A DNA stretch of 64,000 nt from an uncultured Clostridia bacterium. GTDB taxonomy: Bacteria > Bacillota > Clostridia > Christensenellales > Borkfalkiaceae. Positions 1 through 9,718 of the stretch are shown here, piece by piece; within the stretch, counting starts at the first letter, position 1; every line of letters starts with the position of its first letter. The notes under the pieces were generated by a model, which searched no databases, was not told the DNA's origin, and saw only the letters and a program-made list of their open reading frames with translations. The DNA lies in the NCBI GenBank assembly GCA_944358655.1, contig CALVRO010000001.1, positions 62,001 to 126,000 of the forward strand, written 5' to 3'. Both the position numbers and the translations under genes were made by a program.

Positions 1-1673
1 TCGTGGTCGTACCCCTCCTCCCTCATGCGCTTTTTGGCGAGGTATTCGGGGTTGCCGCCCAAAAGTATGTCGGTGCCGCGGCCGGCCATGTTGGTGGCTA
101 TGGTGACGGCGCCGTATCTGCCCGCCTGCGCGACTATTTCGGCCTCGCGGGCGTGGTTTTTGGCGTTGAGTATGTTGTGCTTTATGCCGTTGCGGCGGAG
201 AAGGCGGGAGATCTCTTCGGACTTGTCGACGGTGACGGTACCTATGAGCACGGGCTGACCCTTTTCGTGGCGCTCGGTGACTTCCTGCACTATGGCCTTC
301 TTTTTGCTTTCGACGGTGGCGAAGATCTTGTCGGGCTGGTCGACCCTTATTACGGGCTTGTTGGTGGGGATGCAGACAACGTCGAGAGAGTAGATGGTGC
401 GGAATTCCGCCTCCTCGGTCTTGGCCGTGCCCGTCATGCCCGACAGCTTGTTGTACAGCCTGAAGAAGTTCTGGAATGTGACGGTGGCGTGGGTCTTGTT
501 CTCCTCGCGCACCTTGACGTGTTCCTTGGCCTCTATGGCCTGATGAAGGCCGTCGGAATAGCGCCTGCCCACCATGAGGCGGCCGGTGAATTCGTCGACT
601 ATCATTATTTCGCCCTCGTCGGTGACGATATAGTTTTCGTCGCGCATGAACAGCTCGTGCGCCTTGAGGGCCTGCTGGATGTGATGGTTGAGGTCGGCGT
701 TTTCAATGTCGCCGAGGTTTTTGATGCCGAAGAACTTTTCGGCCTTCTTGGCGCCGTTTTCGGTGATGGTGACCGACTTGTCCTTGCGGTCGATGATATA
801 GTCCCAGCTCTCCATATCCTTTAATATGGCGGTGAGCTGATCGTTTATCTTCTGCTCCTCGGCGGTAAGTTCCTGACCCTTTTTCTTGCGGACTGGGATG
901 CGGTTTTCGGCCGCTTTCTTGTCGTCGTCGAAGCCGCCGTGCAGATTTCTGACGAACCTGTCGACGTCGACGTAGAGCTGCGAGCTCTCGCCGCCCTTGC
1001 CCGAAATTATAAGGGGCGTGCGCGCCTCGTCGATGAGGATGGAGTCGATCTCGTCGATTATGCAGTAGTTGAGTTCGCGCTGTACCATGGCGGGGATGGA
1101 CGTCTTTAAGTTATCCCTGAGGTAGTCGAAGCCGAGCTCGTTGTTGGTGGCGTAGATTATGTCGCACTTGTAGGCCTCCTGCTTCTGCCTGTCGTCCATG
1201 CCGGGAACGATGACGCCGACGGTGAGGCCCATGAATTTGTGCACCTTGCCCATCCACTCGGCGTCGCGCTTGGCGAGGTAGTCGTTGACGGTGACAATGT
1301 GCACGCCCTTGCCCGTGAGGGCGTTGAGGTAGGCGGGGAGAGTGGACACGAGCGTTTTGCCTTCGCCCGTGCGCATCTCGGCTATGCGGCCCTGATGAAG
1401 ACAGATGCCGCCGATTATCTGCACATGGAAGTGCTTCATTTTGAGTACGCGCCAGCTGGCCTCGCGGAGGGCGGCGAAGGCGTCGTACAAAATGTCGTCG
1501 AGCGTTTCGCCCTTGGCAAGGCGATCCTTGAACACGGCCGTCTGGCCCTTGAGCTCCTCGTCGCTCATGGCGGCGTACTTGGGTTCGAGCTCCTCTACTA
1601 TCCTTGCCTGCTTGTCGAGCTTTTTTAATGCCCTGCGGCTGTCGGCGTTTGCAATGTACTTGAAAAGACCCAT
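1..1673 (-). CDS. secA: Preprotein translocase ATPase SecA (N-terminal 557 residues, cut by window edge)
   Basis: SecA is the cytosolic ATPase that drives secreted preproteins through the SecYEG channel. Seen: the reverse strand from the ATG at 1673 reads an open frame through position 1. It has the SecA Walker A region (MRTGEGKT), the DEAD-type stretch [17 protein letters not shown], the preprotein cross-linking region after it, and the second helicase motif [11 protein letters not shown] near the window edge. The start is the first Met of the conserved N-terminus ([14 protein letters not shown]), with an AAGGGA ribosome site about 10 nt upstream. The C-terminal scaffold and any zinc tail lie outside the window. 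A TTTACA-17-TAAAAT promoter lies about 120 bp upstream. The 203-residue reverse ORF at 1111-1722 is an out-of-frame shadow. Confidence 0.97.
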   Translation of the reverse strand, partial: MGLFKYIANADSRRALKKLDKQARIVEELEPKYAAMSDEELKGQTAVFKDRLAKGETLDDILYDAFAALREASWRVLKMKHFHVQIIGGICLHQGRIAEMRTGEGKTLVSTLPAYLNALTGKGVHIVTVNDYLAKRDAEWMGKVHKFMGLTVGVIVPGMDDRQKQEAYKCDIIYATNNELGFDYLRDNLKTSIPAMVQRELNYCIIDEIDSILIDEARTPLIISGKGGESSQLYVDVDRFVRNLHGGFDDDKKAAENRIPVRKKKGQELTAEEQKINDQLTAILKDMESWDYIIDRKDKSVTITENGAKKAEKFFGIKNLGDIENADLNHHIQQALKAHELFMRDENYIVTDEGEIMIVDEFTGRLMVGRRYSDGLHQAIEAKEHVKVREENKTHATVTFQNFFRLYNKLSGMTGTAKTEEAEFRTIYSLDVVCIPTNKPVIRVDQPDKIFATVESKKKAIVQEVTERHEKGQPVLIGTVTVDKSEEISRLLRRNGIKHNILNAKNHAREAEIVAQAGRYGAVTIATNMAGRGTDILLGGNPEYLAKKRMREEGYDH

Positions 1674-1791
1674 TTTTAGTTAAATCCCTTCTGCTTCCGC
1701 GCGGTGCGGAGGCAGTCAACAAAAATTATTTGTGCCGCGCCGCAGGGGCTGTTCGGCCGCGGCACGCAATACACGATTTTATTCTTATTTT

Positions 1792-1820
1792 ATTTTACTA
1801 TATTTTGCCGCCGTTGTAAA
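1792..1820 (-). promoter_or_regulatory. Probable sigma-A promoter for secA
   Basis: On the reverse strand TTTACA (1815-1820) and TAAAAT (1792-1797) are 17 bp apart in an AT-rich stretch between the ade terminator and secA. Position and spacing fit a housekeeping promoter for secA. This is a by-eye match only. Confidence 0.65.
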
Positions 1821-1851
1821 TGCGTTTGCCGACTTTTTTTGTAAAATGTGC

Positions 1852-1895
1852 AAAAAAAATGCCGCGCGCCGCGCCCGAGGGGCGCGGCGCGCGGC
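1852..1895 (-). terminator. Strong rho-independent terminator downstream of ade
   Basis: A perfect 16-bp GC stem (1861-1876 with 1880-1895) with a GAG loop is followed on the reverse strand by A then eight T. It lies 27 bp beyond the ade stop, so transcription of ade ends here and secA uses its own promoter. Confidence 0.92.
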
Positions 1896-1922
1896 GTTGT
1901 GCGGCAAAAATGCGGGGAAAGT

Positions 1923-3644
1923 TTACTCCTCGTCGGCGTCGAGGGAGGTGAAGGTAAATTTATCGACGTCGAACAGGCCCGTGTCGAGCAGCTTTACATG
2001 GGGTATGACGGCGAGGGAGAGAAAGGCAAGCGACATGAAGGCGGCCAGCCCCCTGTTGACGCCCTTGGCGTAGGCGAGCTCGTAGAGGGCGGCGCTTTGG
2101 GCGATGACCTCGTCGGCGCCCTTTGAGGACATCAGTCCGCCGATATCGAGGGGCAGGCTGTGTACCGTTCTCGTTTGGTTGTCGACCAGCACCATTCCGC
2201 CGCCTATGTCGGCGAGGATGTTGGCGGCCTCGGCCATGGCGGCGTTGTCGTCGCCGAGAAGGATGAGGTTGTGCGAGTCGTGCGCTATGGTTATGCCCAT
2301 GGCTCCGCCCTTAAAGCCGTAGCCCTTGATGAGGCCCCTGCCTATGTTGCCCGTGCCCTTGTGGCGCTCGACGACGGCAAGTTTTAGAATATCGCCGTCG
2401 CATACTACGTCTCCGTCGCGGCTCTTGACGGGGCAGACCTCGAGGTCGGTGAGTATGCTGCCCGGCGTTATCTTTATGACGCGCGCCCTCTCTCCGCGCA
2501 GCGCCACAATAAAGTCCTCGGGCTTCATGCGGGGGATATGTACGCTGCCGAGCACGCTCTTGGGAAGGTAGCGGACGGAGGTGTCGAAGAGGGGCTGCCC
2601 GTCCTCGGCGACGAGAACGCCGTCCTTAAAGACGTATTTGGCGTTGAAATTTTTGAGATCGTCGACTACTACGAGGTCGGCGAACCAATAGGGGGCTATG
2701 CCGCCCCTGAACTTGAGGCCGTAGCACTCGGCGCAGTTGAGCGTGGTCATGGTGACCGCCCATACGGGGTCGAGCCCCGCCGCAACGACGGTGCGCAGGG
2801 CGTCGTCGAGATGGCCGACTTTTCTGAGGTCGGCGGCGTGGCGGTCGTCGGTGCACATTATGAAGCGGCGCATGTTGCCCGCGTCGACGGCGGCGCAGTT
2901 GGCGGCGCTGTCGTGTACGGAGGAGCAATGGCGGAGCTGCACATACATGCCGAGGGCGGCCTTTTGCCTCATCTCCTCAGGAGTGGCGCACTCGTGGTCG
3001 GTGGAGATGCCGCCCGAGAGATAGGCGTTGAGCTCCCTGCCCGACACCCCCGGAGCGTGGCCGTCTATTATCTTGCCTGCGGCGTGGGCGGCCTCCAACT
3101 TTTTAACGACTTCGCCGTCGGCCGAGATGACGCCCGGGAAGTTCATGAATTCGCCCAGCCCGAACACTTCGCTGCGGCATATTGCCGAGGCAATGTCCTT
3201 TGAGGTGAGTACGGCGCCGCTCGTTTCGAAGGGCGTGGCGGGCACGCAAGATGGCAGCTGGATGTGCACGTCGAGCGGGACTGACTGCGACGCCCTGTAT
3301 ATGTAGTCGAGCCCGTCGAGGCCGCAGACGTTGGTTATCTCGTGCGGATCGGCGATTATCGAGGTGGTGCCGCGGGGCACGACGAGCGAGGCGAACTCCT
3401 CGGGCGAGAGCATGGAGCTTTCGATATGGACGTGGCCGTCGATATACCCGGGGAGGACGGTGAGGCCCTCTACGTCTATCTCCCTCTCTCCCTCGTAGCT
3501 GCCTATGCCGACTATCCTGTCGGCGACGATGGCGATGTCGCCCTTATCCACTCTGCCCGTGAATACGTTGACGTAGGACGCGTTTTTGAGCACGACGTCG
3601 GCCTTTACGCGGCCCGCCGCGGCGTTGATGAACCTTTCAAGCAT
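1923..3644 (-). CDS. ade: Adenine deaminase
   Basis: Converts adenine to hypoxanthine and ammonia in purine salvage (amidohydrolase superfamily, metal dependent). Seen: 573 residues, normal for the Ade family. Near residue 70 is the metal-binding GYIDGHVHIESSM, followed by ADPHEITNVCG. GHAPGVSG is near residue 195 and the CTDDRHAADL motif near residue 265. The C-terminal Ade domain has the typical TIAHDSHN and LVDNQT segments. I start at the Met at 3644 (MLERFINAA), preceded by GCGAGGT at good spacing; an 18-residue upstream extension has no ribosome site. It stands alone: a strong terminator follows and a repeat cluster precedes it. The call is from family motifs. Confidence 0.95.
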   Translation of the reverse strand: MLERFINAAAGRVKADVVLKNASYVNVFTGRVDKGDIAIVADRIVGIGSYEGEREIDVEGLTVLPGYIDGHVHIESSMLSPEEFASLVVPRGTTSIIADPHEITNVCGLDGLDYIYRASQSVPLDVHIQLPSCVPATPFETSGAVLTSKDIASAICRSEVFGLGEFMNFPGVISADGEVVKKLEAAHAAGKIIDGHAPGVSGRELNAYLSGGISTDHECATPEEMRQKAALGMYVQLRHCSSVHDSAANCAAVDAGNMRRFIMCTDDRHAADLRKVGHLDDALRTVVAAGLDPVWAVTMTTLNCAECYGLKFRGGIAPYWFADLVVVDDLKNFNAKYVFKDGVLVAEDGQPLFDTSVRYLPKSVLGSVHIPRMKPEDFIVALRGERARVIKITPGSILTDLEVCPVKSRDGDVVCDGDILKLAVVERHKGTGNIGRGLIKGYGFKGGAMGITIAHDSHNLILLGDDNAAMAEAANILADIGGGMVLVDNQTRTVHSLPLDIGGLMSSKGADEVIAQSAALYELAYAKGVNRGLAAFMSLAFLSLAVIPHVKLLDTGLFDVDKFTFTSLDADEE

Positions 3645-3692
3645 GATTGACCTCGCATTTGCACGCTTTGCGTGCACTACAATCCACCCGAT

Positions 3693-4053
3693 TGTCATGC
3701 CGAGCAGCGCGCCATAAGAGTTGGATTAAAACCTAACGTGAGCGCGCGTTGCCGAGGCATCTCTGTATGGGCTATGAAAAAGTCCGACATAGAGATCCTT
3801 CGCTGTCGCTCAGGATGACAATAGGGAATAAATAATAAAATATTCGACCTCTCCGACCACACGCTCATGCGTGTGGCCACCTCCCCATGCGAAGGGGAGG
3901 CTATAATGCGGAAAAATCGTATCTGAAAGCTAAACGGGGAGATTTCTCCGCGCGGCGGCCGCGCAACTCGCGGCTGCCTTGGTCGAAATGACATTCCTCT
4001 TTCCGGGGAGATTTCTCCGTAATGACATGCTCTGCCCGAGGAAGTTGCTCCGT
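3693..4053. repeat. Dispersed-repeat cluster I (classes A, C, B)
   Basis: The 415-bp gap between ade and smc holds no gene. In order it has a class A unit (3693-3821: starts TGTCATGCCGAGCAGCGCGC, contains GTTGCCGAGGCATCTC, ends in GATCCTTCGCTGTCGCTCAG then GATGACA), a class C hairpin unit (3842-3901: TTCGACCTCTCCG, inverted repeat, CACCTCCCC...GGGGAGGC), and two class B pieces (3917-3995 and 4003-4042: GTATCTGAAA, GGGGAGATTTCTCCG, CGAAATGACA). The same classes recur at 7.8, 19-20, 30.6-31.7, 47.2-47.6, 59.4 and 61 kb. ORFs drawn through them have no support. Confidence 0.9.
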
Positions 4054-4059
4054 GGGGGG

Positions 4060-7000
4060 TCAGGAGACCGTGTCGCCGCCGAGGCGGGACTCGACTTCGG
4101 AGATCTTTACCGAAACTATCTTTGAAACGCCCTTCTCCTCCATGGTGACGCCGAAGAGCACGTCGGCGTTTTCCATGGTGGGCTTGCGGTGGGTGATGAC
4201 TATGAACTGCGTCTTTTCGGCGAACTTTTTCAGATAACGCGCGTACCTGCCTACGTTGGCCTCGTCGAGCGCGGCCTCGATCTCGTCGAGCACGCAGAAG
4301 GGCATGGGCCTCATGGCGATGATGGCGAAGAGTATGGCTATGGCCGTCAGGGCCTGCTCGCCGCCCGAGAGCAGCGATATTTTTGAAAGCTTTTTGCCGG
4401 GGGGCGACGCGATAATTTCCACGCCCGCGTTGAGGGGATCGTCGCAATCGGTGTAGTCGAGCTGAAGCTCGGCCTTGCCGCCGCCGAACAGCTCCTTGAA
4501 GGTGCGCTGGAAGTTTTCGTTTATGGTGGCGAAGCCCTCGTTGAAGATGCGCAGCATTTCGTCGCGGATGTCGTTGAGGGCGACGGTGAGATCGTCGATG
4601 CCCTTTTCGAGGTCGGTCTTGTCCTGACTCATCTTGTTGTAGCGGGCAGAGACCTCCTCGTACTCCTCCACCGCGTTGTGGTTGACGGGGCCGAGCATTG
4701 TCAGCTGGCGCTTGTAGTTGGCTATGGAATTGGCCGACACCGAAATGTCGTACCCCTCCTCCTTGTACTCGAGGCAGCCCTCGTAGTCGAGGTTGTACTC
4801 CTCGGAGATGCGCGTCTGCAGATTTTCGAGCTCGGAGTCTATCTTCTGCAGCTGGAGCTGGGCGGTGTGCAGTTTTTCCTTGCACTTTTCGCTCTCGTCG
4901 TACGTTTTGAGGCGGTCGGCGTTGACCTTTTCGGTGCGCTCGTTGAGGCTGCGCTTGGTCTCTTCGAGCTCGGATATCTCCTTTTCGACCTTGTCGAGCT
5001 CGGCCTGATCGTTCTGCGAGAGGGCGGCGCGGGTGGCCTTGTCGGTGAATTCCTCGAACTCCGACTGCATTTTGGGGAGAGTCTGGTTTAAGGCCGCCAC
5101 CTTGGCTATGAGCGACGCGCGCTCGGCCGTGAGCCTCTCCACGCTCTCGCCGCCGTTCTTTACCGCCGACTGCAGCGAGGCTATCTCTATCTGATAGTTG
5201 TTGAGCCGCTCCACCTTTTTGTTGCGCTCGGCGAGCAGCTGCTCGTACCTGACGGACATGTCGTCCATCTCGGACGAGGCCTTGTCCGACTGTTCGGACA
5301 ACGAACTTGCGCCCGCGGAAGTGGACGAGAACTGGCTGTCGAGCTCGGCAAGTTTGCCCTCGAGCTCGCGCTTGGTCTGGGAATATGCGGCAAACTCGCT
5401 CTCTTTGTCGGTGACGTTGACGAGGAGGCTTGCGCTCTTTTGCGTGCAGGCGGCAAGCTCGTTGCCGGCGTTCTGCAGCTTTTCGCGGAGGGCGTCGCGC
5501 GAGACGACGGCGCCGTCCTTTTCGGCCTGAGCGGCGGCCTTGCGGTTTTCGGCGCGGGTGAGCGCGGCGCGCTTGGCCTCTATCTGCTCCTCTATCTCCT
5601 TTAAGTTGCGCTCGTTGGCGAGGAGGTTGGCCGAATTTTCTCTGCGCGAACCGCCCGTCATCGAGCCCGTGGTGCTTATTATGTCGCCGTCGAGCGTGAC
5701 TATTTTGAAGGCGCGCGGATACTTGCGCGAGATGGCCGTGGCCGAGCGGATGTCGTCGCAGATGAGCGTGTTGCCCAGAAGGTTGTGTATGACGTTTTCG
5801 TACTTTTTATCGTATGATACGAGGTCTATGGCAAAGCCCACGGCGCCCGGTTCGCGGCGGGCGGACTTTATCTGCTCGTTTTCGTAGCGGGGACGGAGGG
5901 CCTCGACGGGCAGGAATGTGACCTGACCGGCGCGGTTGTTCTTTAAATAGAGTATGAGGTTCTGGGCGTCCTCGCGCGTGGCGGTGATGACGTTCTGCAT
6001 GGCGCCGCCGAAGGCCGTTTCGATGGCAACTTCGTACTCCTTGCGGGTGGACACTACGTCGGCGATGAGACCCATTATCTTGCTGCTTATCGAGGGGTTG
6101 TTGCGCGCGTCGGACATGAGGCGCTTGACGGAGTATATGTAGCCCTCGAAGCGGTCGCGCAGGGCCTGATGGGTCTTGAGCGTTTCGCCCAGCGAGCTGA
6201 TGGCCGCGCGGACGGAATAGACCTCGGATATGAGCCCCTGAAGCTTGCTTTCGGCCTCGGCCACCCTGTTTTCGGCCTCGGCCATCAGGGTATTTTCGTT
6301 GCCGAGGAAGTTGTCCAGCCTGCCCTGTTCGGCGACGGCCTCGTCGTACCGGCTCTTGAGCGCGGCGTGCTCGCCCTCTATGCGCTCCATTATGGCGGCG
6401 ACTTCGGCTATTCGCTCGTTTATGAGTTCCTTTTTGGCGGACAGCGAGCCCATGCTCTCCTTTATGTCGGAGAGGTCTTTAAAGGCGTCCATTACCTTTT
6501 TGCGGTGCTCGCCCGTCATGTATTCGTACTTGGATATGCTTTCGGCAAGGCCGCTTATCTCCTCGCGGAGGGCGGCGCACGTCTGATTGAGATTGTCGAG
6601 GCGGGCGGAGTTCTTGCCAGAGTAGTCCTCGGTGCGCTTTATCTCCTTATCTATCTCGCCGATGCGCTTGGAGGAATACGCCACCTCCTCCTGCGCCTGC
6701 TGGAGCTTGGCCTTTACGGCGTTGGCCTTCTCCTTGAACACCTTGCTCTCGCCCGAAGTTTCGGCAATTCCCACCGAGTAACTGACGCGCTTGTCGTTGA
6801 GCGTCTTTAAGCGGGCGTCGGCCGAGGCGATGAGGCTGCGGCAGTCGTCGTACTCCCTTAAGAGCGCCGAGGCCTCGGCGGACAGCTTTTCTATCTGCTC
6901 GTTGAAGCCGTCTATTTTAGCGTTTATCTTGCCGCGCTCGCCCTCGGCGGTGTCGTGGCGGTAGATATAGGTGTTTACCTCGTGGTGGCGGAGCGAGGAG

Positions 7001-7659
7001 TATATCTCGCGGTACTTGAGGGCGTTTTCGGCGGCCTTGGAGAGGGGCGCGAGCTGGCGCTCCACCTCCTGCATCCTCTGCGTGAACACGAAGAGATTGT
7101 CCTTGGCCGCGGCCAGACGGCGCTCGGCTTCGGCCTTTCTGTCCTTGAAAACTATGATGCCCGTGGCCTCCTCGAATATGGAGCGGCGCTCCTCGGGGCG
7201 GGAATTCATTATCTGCGCGATACGGCCCTGACCTATGATGGAGTAGCCCTCCTTGGCGGCGCCCGCGCCGTGCAGAAGGGCGGTGAGCGTCTTCATCCTC
7301 GAGGGCTGGCGGTTGAGTATGTATTCGCTTTCGCCGCTGCGGTAGAGCCGGCGGGTCATTTCGACCTCGTCGGTATCTATATCGAAGATGCGGTTGGTGT
7401 TGTCGAATGTGAGGGTGACCTCGCAAAAGGACATCTTTTTGCGCTTTTCGGTGCCGTTGAAGATGACGTCGAGCATCTGCGTGCCGCGCATCTGCTTGGC
7501 GGACTGCTCGCCGAGGACCCAGCGTATGGCGTCGGCGACGTTGCTCTTACCGCAGCCGTTGGGGCCGACTATGCAGGTGACGCCGTCGGACAGATTGATC
7601 TCGGTTGGGTCGGCAAAGGATTTGAAGCCGACAAGTTTGATGGATTTGAATTGGATCAT
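4060..7659 (-). CDS. smc: Chromosome segregation protein SMC
   Basis: SMC is the ATPase core of bacterial condensin (with ScpA and ScpB) and organises and segregates the nucleoid. Seen: 1199 residues, the usual length. The N-terminal Walker A is GPNGCGKSN (about residue 32). Long heptad coiled coils flank a hinge near residues 510-680 (FGGAMQNVITATREDA). The C-terminal ABC signature LLSGGEQALTAIAIL and Walker B FCVLDEIEAALDEAN are present; the family more often has GGEKALTAL and DEVDAALDE. The start at 7659 has AAGGAG six bases upstream; an upstream in-frame extension is unsupported. It lies 342 bp after rnc in the same direction, with repeats in the gap, so it may or may not share the plsX transcript. 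Confidence 0.97.
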   Translation of the reverse strand: MIQFKSIKLVGFKSFADPTEINLSDGVTCIVGPNGCGKSNVADAIRWVLGEQSAKQMRGTQMLDVIFNGTEKRKKMSFCEVTLTFDNTNRIFDIDTDEVEMTRRLYRSGESEYILNRQPSRMKTLTALLHGAGAAKEGYSIIGQGRIAQIMNSRPEERRSIFEEATGIIVFKDRKAEAERRLAAAKDNLFVFTQRMQEVERQLAPLSKAAENALKYREIYSSLRHHEVNTYIYRHDTAEGERGKINAKIDGFNEQIEKLSAEASALLREYDDCRSLIASADARLKTLNDKRVSYSVGIAETSGESKVFKEKANAVKAKLQQAQEEVAYSSKRIGEIDKEIKRTEDYSGKNSARLDNLNQTCAALREEISGLAESISKYEYMTGEHRKKVMDAFKDLSDIKESMGSLSAKKELINERIAEVAAIMERIEGEHAALKSRYDEAVAEQGRLDNFLGNENTLMAEAENRVAEAESKLQGLISEVYSVRAAISSLGETLKTHQALRDRFEGYIYSVKRLMSDARNNPSISSKIMGLIADVVSTRKEYEVAIETAFGGAMQNVITATREDAQNLILYLKNNRAGQVTFLPVEALRPRYENEQIKSARREPGAVGFAIDLVSYDKKYENVIHNLLGNTLICDDIRSATAISRKYPRAFKIVTLDGDIISTTGSMTGGSRRENSANLLANERNLKEIEEQIEAKRAALTRAENRKAAAQAEKDGAVVSRDALREKLQNAGNELAACTQKSASLLVNVTDKESEFAAYSQTKRELEGKLAELDSQFSSTSAGASSLSEQSDKASSEMDDMSVRYEQLLAERNKKVERLNNYQIEIASLQSAVKNGGESVERLTAERASLIAKVAALNQTLPKMQSEFEEFTDKATRAALSQNDQAELDKVEKEISELEETKRSLNERTEKVNADRLKTYDESEKCKEKLHTAQLQLQKIDSELENLQTRISEEYNLDYEGCLEYKEEGYDISVSANSIANYKRQLTMLGPVNHNAVEEYEEVSARYNKMSQDKTDLEKGIDDLTVALNDIRDEMLRIFNEGFATINENFQRTFKELFGGGKAELQLDYTDCDDPLNAGVEIIASPPGKKLSKISLLSGGEQALTAIAILFAIIAMRPMPFCVLDEIEAALDEANVGRYARYLKKFAEKTQFIVITHRKPTMENADVLFGVTMEEKGVSKIVSVKISEVESRLGGDTVS

Positions 7660-8001
7660 AAGACTCCTTAACGCGCATTGTGCATTAGAGGCCATGCACA
7701 ATGCGCCGTTATGTGCCGCCGGCGCGGCGTGAAATGTCGCGGGATATTCCCGCGAAGTTGCGGCGTGTTTATTGAATATCGCCCCCTCCGCCCTCACTAT
7801 GTTCGGGCACCTCCCCATGACGACGGGGAGGCTTTAGTAAGGATATATCGTATCTGAAACTTAACCCGGGAGATTTCTCCGTTTCGCACACTTCGTGTGC
7901 TTCAGTCGAAATGACATGCTTATAACCGTGGAGATTTCTTCGCGCGGCCGCTCATCTCGTGGCCGCCTTGCTCGAAATGACATGTCTGCCCGAGGGACGG
8001 G
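7660..8001. repeat. Dispersed-repeat cluster II with a 13-bp inverted repeat and a short hairpin array
   Basis: There is no gene in this 342-bp gap between rnc and smc. Just upstream of the smc ribosome site is GCGCATTGTGCAT / ATGCACAATGCGC (7674-7707), a perfect 13-bp inverted repeat; a similar sequence precedes hslU at about 60.94 kb. Next come two short hairpins separated by GTGAAATG/GAAGTT (7711-7757), a class C unit (7773-7834) and two class B units (7845-7912, 7923-7990). Confidence 0.85.
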
Positions 8002-8631
8002 TTAAGTTTTATCTTCTCCGAAGAGGAAGGTGTATGCGGCGCGGGCGGCGGCGCGCTTGGCTTCGGCCGTGTTGCCTCCCCTGCCGTAAAACTGCCTGCC
8101 TTCCGCAGTGACGTTTACCACAAAGTTGTGCGAGGCGTCGCTGCCCTCGTCGACGCCGTGGCCGTAGACGGGCAGCGGGCGGCGACGGGCCTGCAGGGCC
8201 TCCTGCAGCAGGGCGATATAGTCGCGCTCCTCGCGCGAGAAGTCGAGCGTGCGCAGGACGAAGGCCTTGGCTTCCTCGTATCCGCCGTCCAACAGCACGG
8301 CGGCTGCGACGGCCTCGTAGACGGATGGCGAGGCCTTTTTGTTGTTGAAGGGCCCCTTGGGCCTTATCAGAGCGGCGTCCAGACCGAGCTCGGCCGACAC
8401 GGCGGCGAGCGCTCTGTCGTTGACCACCGACTTTTTGCGGGAGGTGATGCCGCCCTCGTCCAATCCCTCCGAATAGAATTTGAGCGCGGCGACAAAGCCT
8501 ATGAAGGAGTCGCCGAGGCACTCTAAACTTTCGTTGTTGAAGTGCTCGTCGGCGCCCTTTAGGGTGAGGGCGCGCTTTAAGAGCGAATAGTCCCTGAAGG
8601 CGTAGCCCAATTTACTTTCGAGCGGGGTCAT
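8002..8631 (-). CDS. rnc: Ribonuclease III, divergent, with a substituted metal-binding residue
   Basis: RNase III cuts double-stranded RNA in rRNA maturation and mRNA turnover. Seen: 209 residues. The RNase III domain (1-140) carries the signature region NNESLECLGDS, which keeps the Glu, Glu and Asp of the first metal-binding helix. The C-terminal dsRNA-binding domain (about 145-207) contains LQEALQARRRPLPVY and ends in an Ala/Arg-rich helix. In the second catalytic motif the family has A-D-T-x-E-A; here the sequence reads SPSVYEAVAAAVLLDGG, so Ser replaces the Asp equivalent to E. coli D114 while the Glu is kept. The LTHPS motif is also degraded. The start ATG overlaps the plsX stop (ATGA), which indicates translational coupling. 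The family call is firm; full activity is uncertain. Confidence 0.9.
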   Translation of the reverse strand: MTPLESKLGYAFRDYSLLKRALTLKGADEHFNNESLECLGDSFIGFVAALKFYSEGLDEGGITSRKKSVVNDRALAAVSAELGLDAALIRPKGPFNNKKASPSVYEAVAAAVLLDGGYEEAKAFVLRTLDFSREERDYIALLQEALQARRRPLPVYGHGVDEGSDASHNFVVNVTAEGRQFYGRGGNTAEAKRAAARAAYTFLFGEDKT

Positions 8632-9659
8632 TCTTCCTGTCCGACTATCGAGGCGAGGTCGGCCTGTTCGAGAAGGCTTTCGACCTTGCCGATGAGGCCC
8701 GAGCGGTAGAGCTCGGCCGCCTTGTGCACGGCGTTGCAGATGGAGAGATCGGTGGAAGAGCCGTGGTTTTTGACGACGACCTTCTTTACGCCGAGCAGCA
8801 TGGCTCCGCCCGCCGCCTCGAAGTCGAGGTCGGCGCGGACGCGGGCTATGGCGTTTTTGCACATGAGCGCGCCCAGCTTGGAGCGGAAGTCGGCCATGAG
8901 CTGCTTTTTGAGCGTCTTTAATATCATCTTGGCCGTACCCTCCATTGTTTTGAGGGCTATGTTGCCCGAAAAGCCGTCGGAGACGACTACGTCGATATCG
9001 GCGGTGTTGATATCCCGCCCCTCTATGTTGCCGACAAAGTTTATGCCCTTCATCTGCTTTAAATATTTATAGGCCTGCTGGTGAACGGGGTCGCCCTTGT
9101 GCTCCTCGGCGCCGTTGTTCAGAAGGCCGACCTTGGGCTCCTTTACGCCCAGACCGACGGTGGCATAGGCGCTGCCGAGGAGGGCGAACTGGCAGAGCAT
9201 GGAGGGCTTGCACTCGGCGTTGGCGCCGCAGTCACACAGCACTACCATTTTGCCGTTGACGTTGGGCACGGCGGGCGTGAGCGCGGGGCGCTTTATGCCG
9301 CGTATCCTGCCGAGGATGAGCTGGCCCGCAACTATTGTGGCGCCCGTAGAACCGGCCGTGACGAGACCGGCGATGTCGTCGTTCTTTTTGAGCATCCAGA
9401 AGGCCTGTATGAGCGATGAATTCTTCTTCTTTACGGCCTCGGTGGGGATGTCGTTCATGTCGACGACGTCGGGGCAGTCGACTATCTCCAGCCTGTCGGC
9501 GGGATATTCGAGGCCGGCGAGCTGCTCTTCGAGCTCAGCCCTGCGGCCCGTGATGACGACATATAAATTTTTGTCCTCGCGAAGCGCCCTTGCGACGCCG
9601 CGACAGGTGCTGACGGGCGCGTTGTCGCCGCCCATTCCGTCGACTATTATCTTATCCAT
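8628..9659 (-). CDS. plsX: Phosphate acyltransferase PlsX
   Basis: Makes acyl-phosphate from acyl-ACP for glycerol-3-phosphate acylation by PlsY, at the membrane surface. Seen: 343 residues starting MDKIIVDGMGGDNAP, the canonical PlsX N-terminus. Also present are the GSTGATIVAGQLILGRI motif, CDCGANAECKP, LLNNGAEEHKG and the C-terminal VVVKNHGSS. The start at 9659 has a GGAG site seven bases upstream, and a TTGTCA-17-TACAAT promoter is about 60 bp upstream. In many Firmicutes acpP sits between plsX and rnc; here the two genes overlap by 4 bp and no acpP is present. Confidence 0.97.
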   Translation of the reverse strand: MDKIIVDGMGGDNAPVSTCRGVARALREDKNLYVVITGRRAELEEQLAGLEYPADRLEIVDCPDVVDMNDIPTEAVKKKNSSLIQAFWMLKKNDDIAGLVTAGSTGATIVAGQLILGRIRGIKRPALTPAVPNVNGKMVVLCDCGANAECKPSMLCQFALLGSAYATVGLGVKEPKVGLLNNGAEEHKGDPVHQQAYKYLKQMKGINFVGNIEGRDINTADIDVVVSDGFSGNIALKTMEGTAKMILKTLKKQLMADFRSKLGALMCKNAIARVRADLDFEAAGGAMLLGVKKVVVKNHGSSTDLSICNAVHKAAELYRSGLIGKVESLLEQADLASIVGQEE

Positions 9660-9718
9660 TGTGTACTCCGCTGTCCGAGGGCATGCGCGCACGCCCCTAT
9701 GTTATATTATCTTATATG

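Noticed and set aside
3695..4885. 396-residue reverse frame across the end of smc and repeat cluster I
   Set aside because: Out of frame with smc and made partly of repeat translation.
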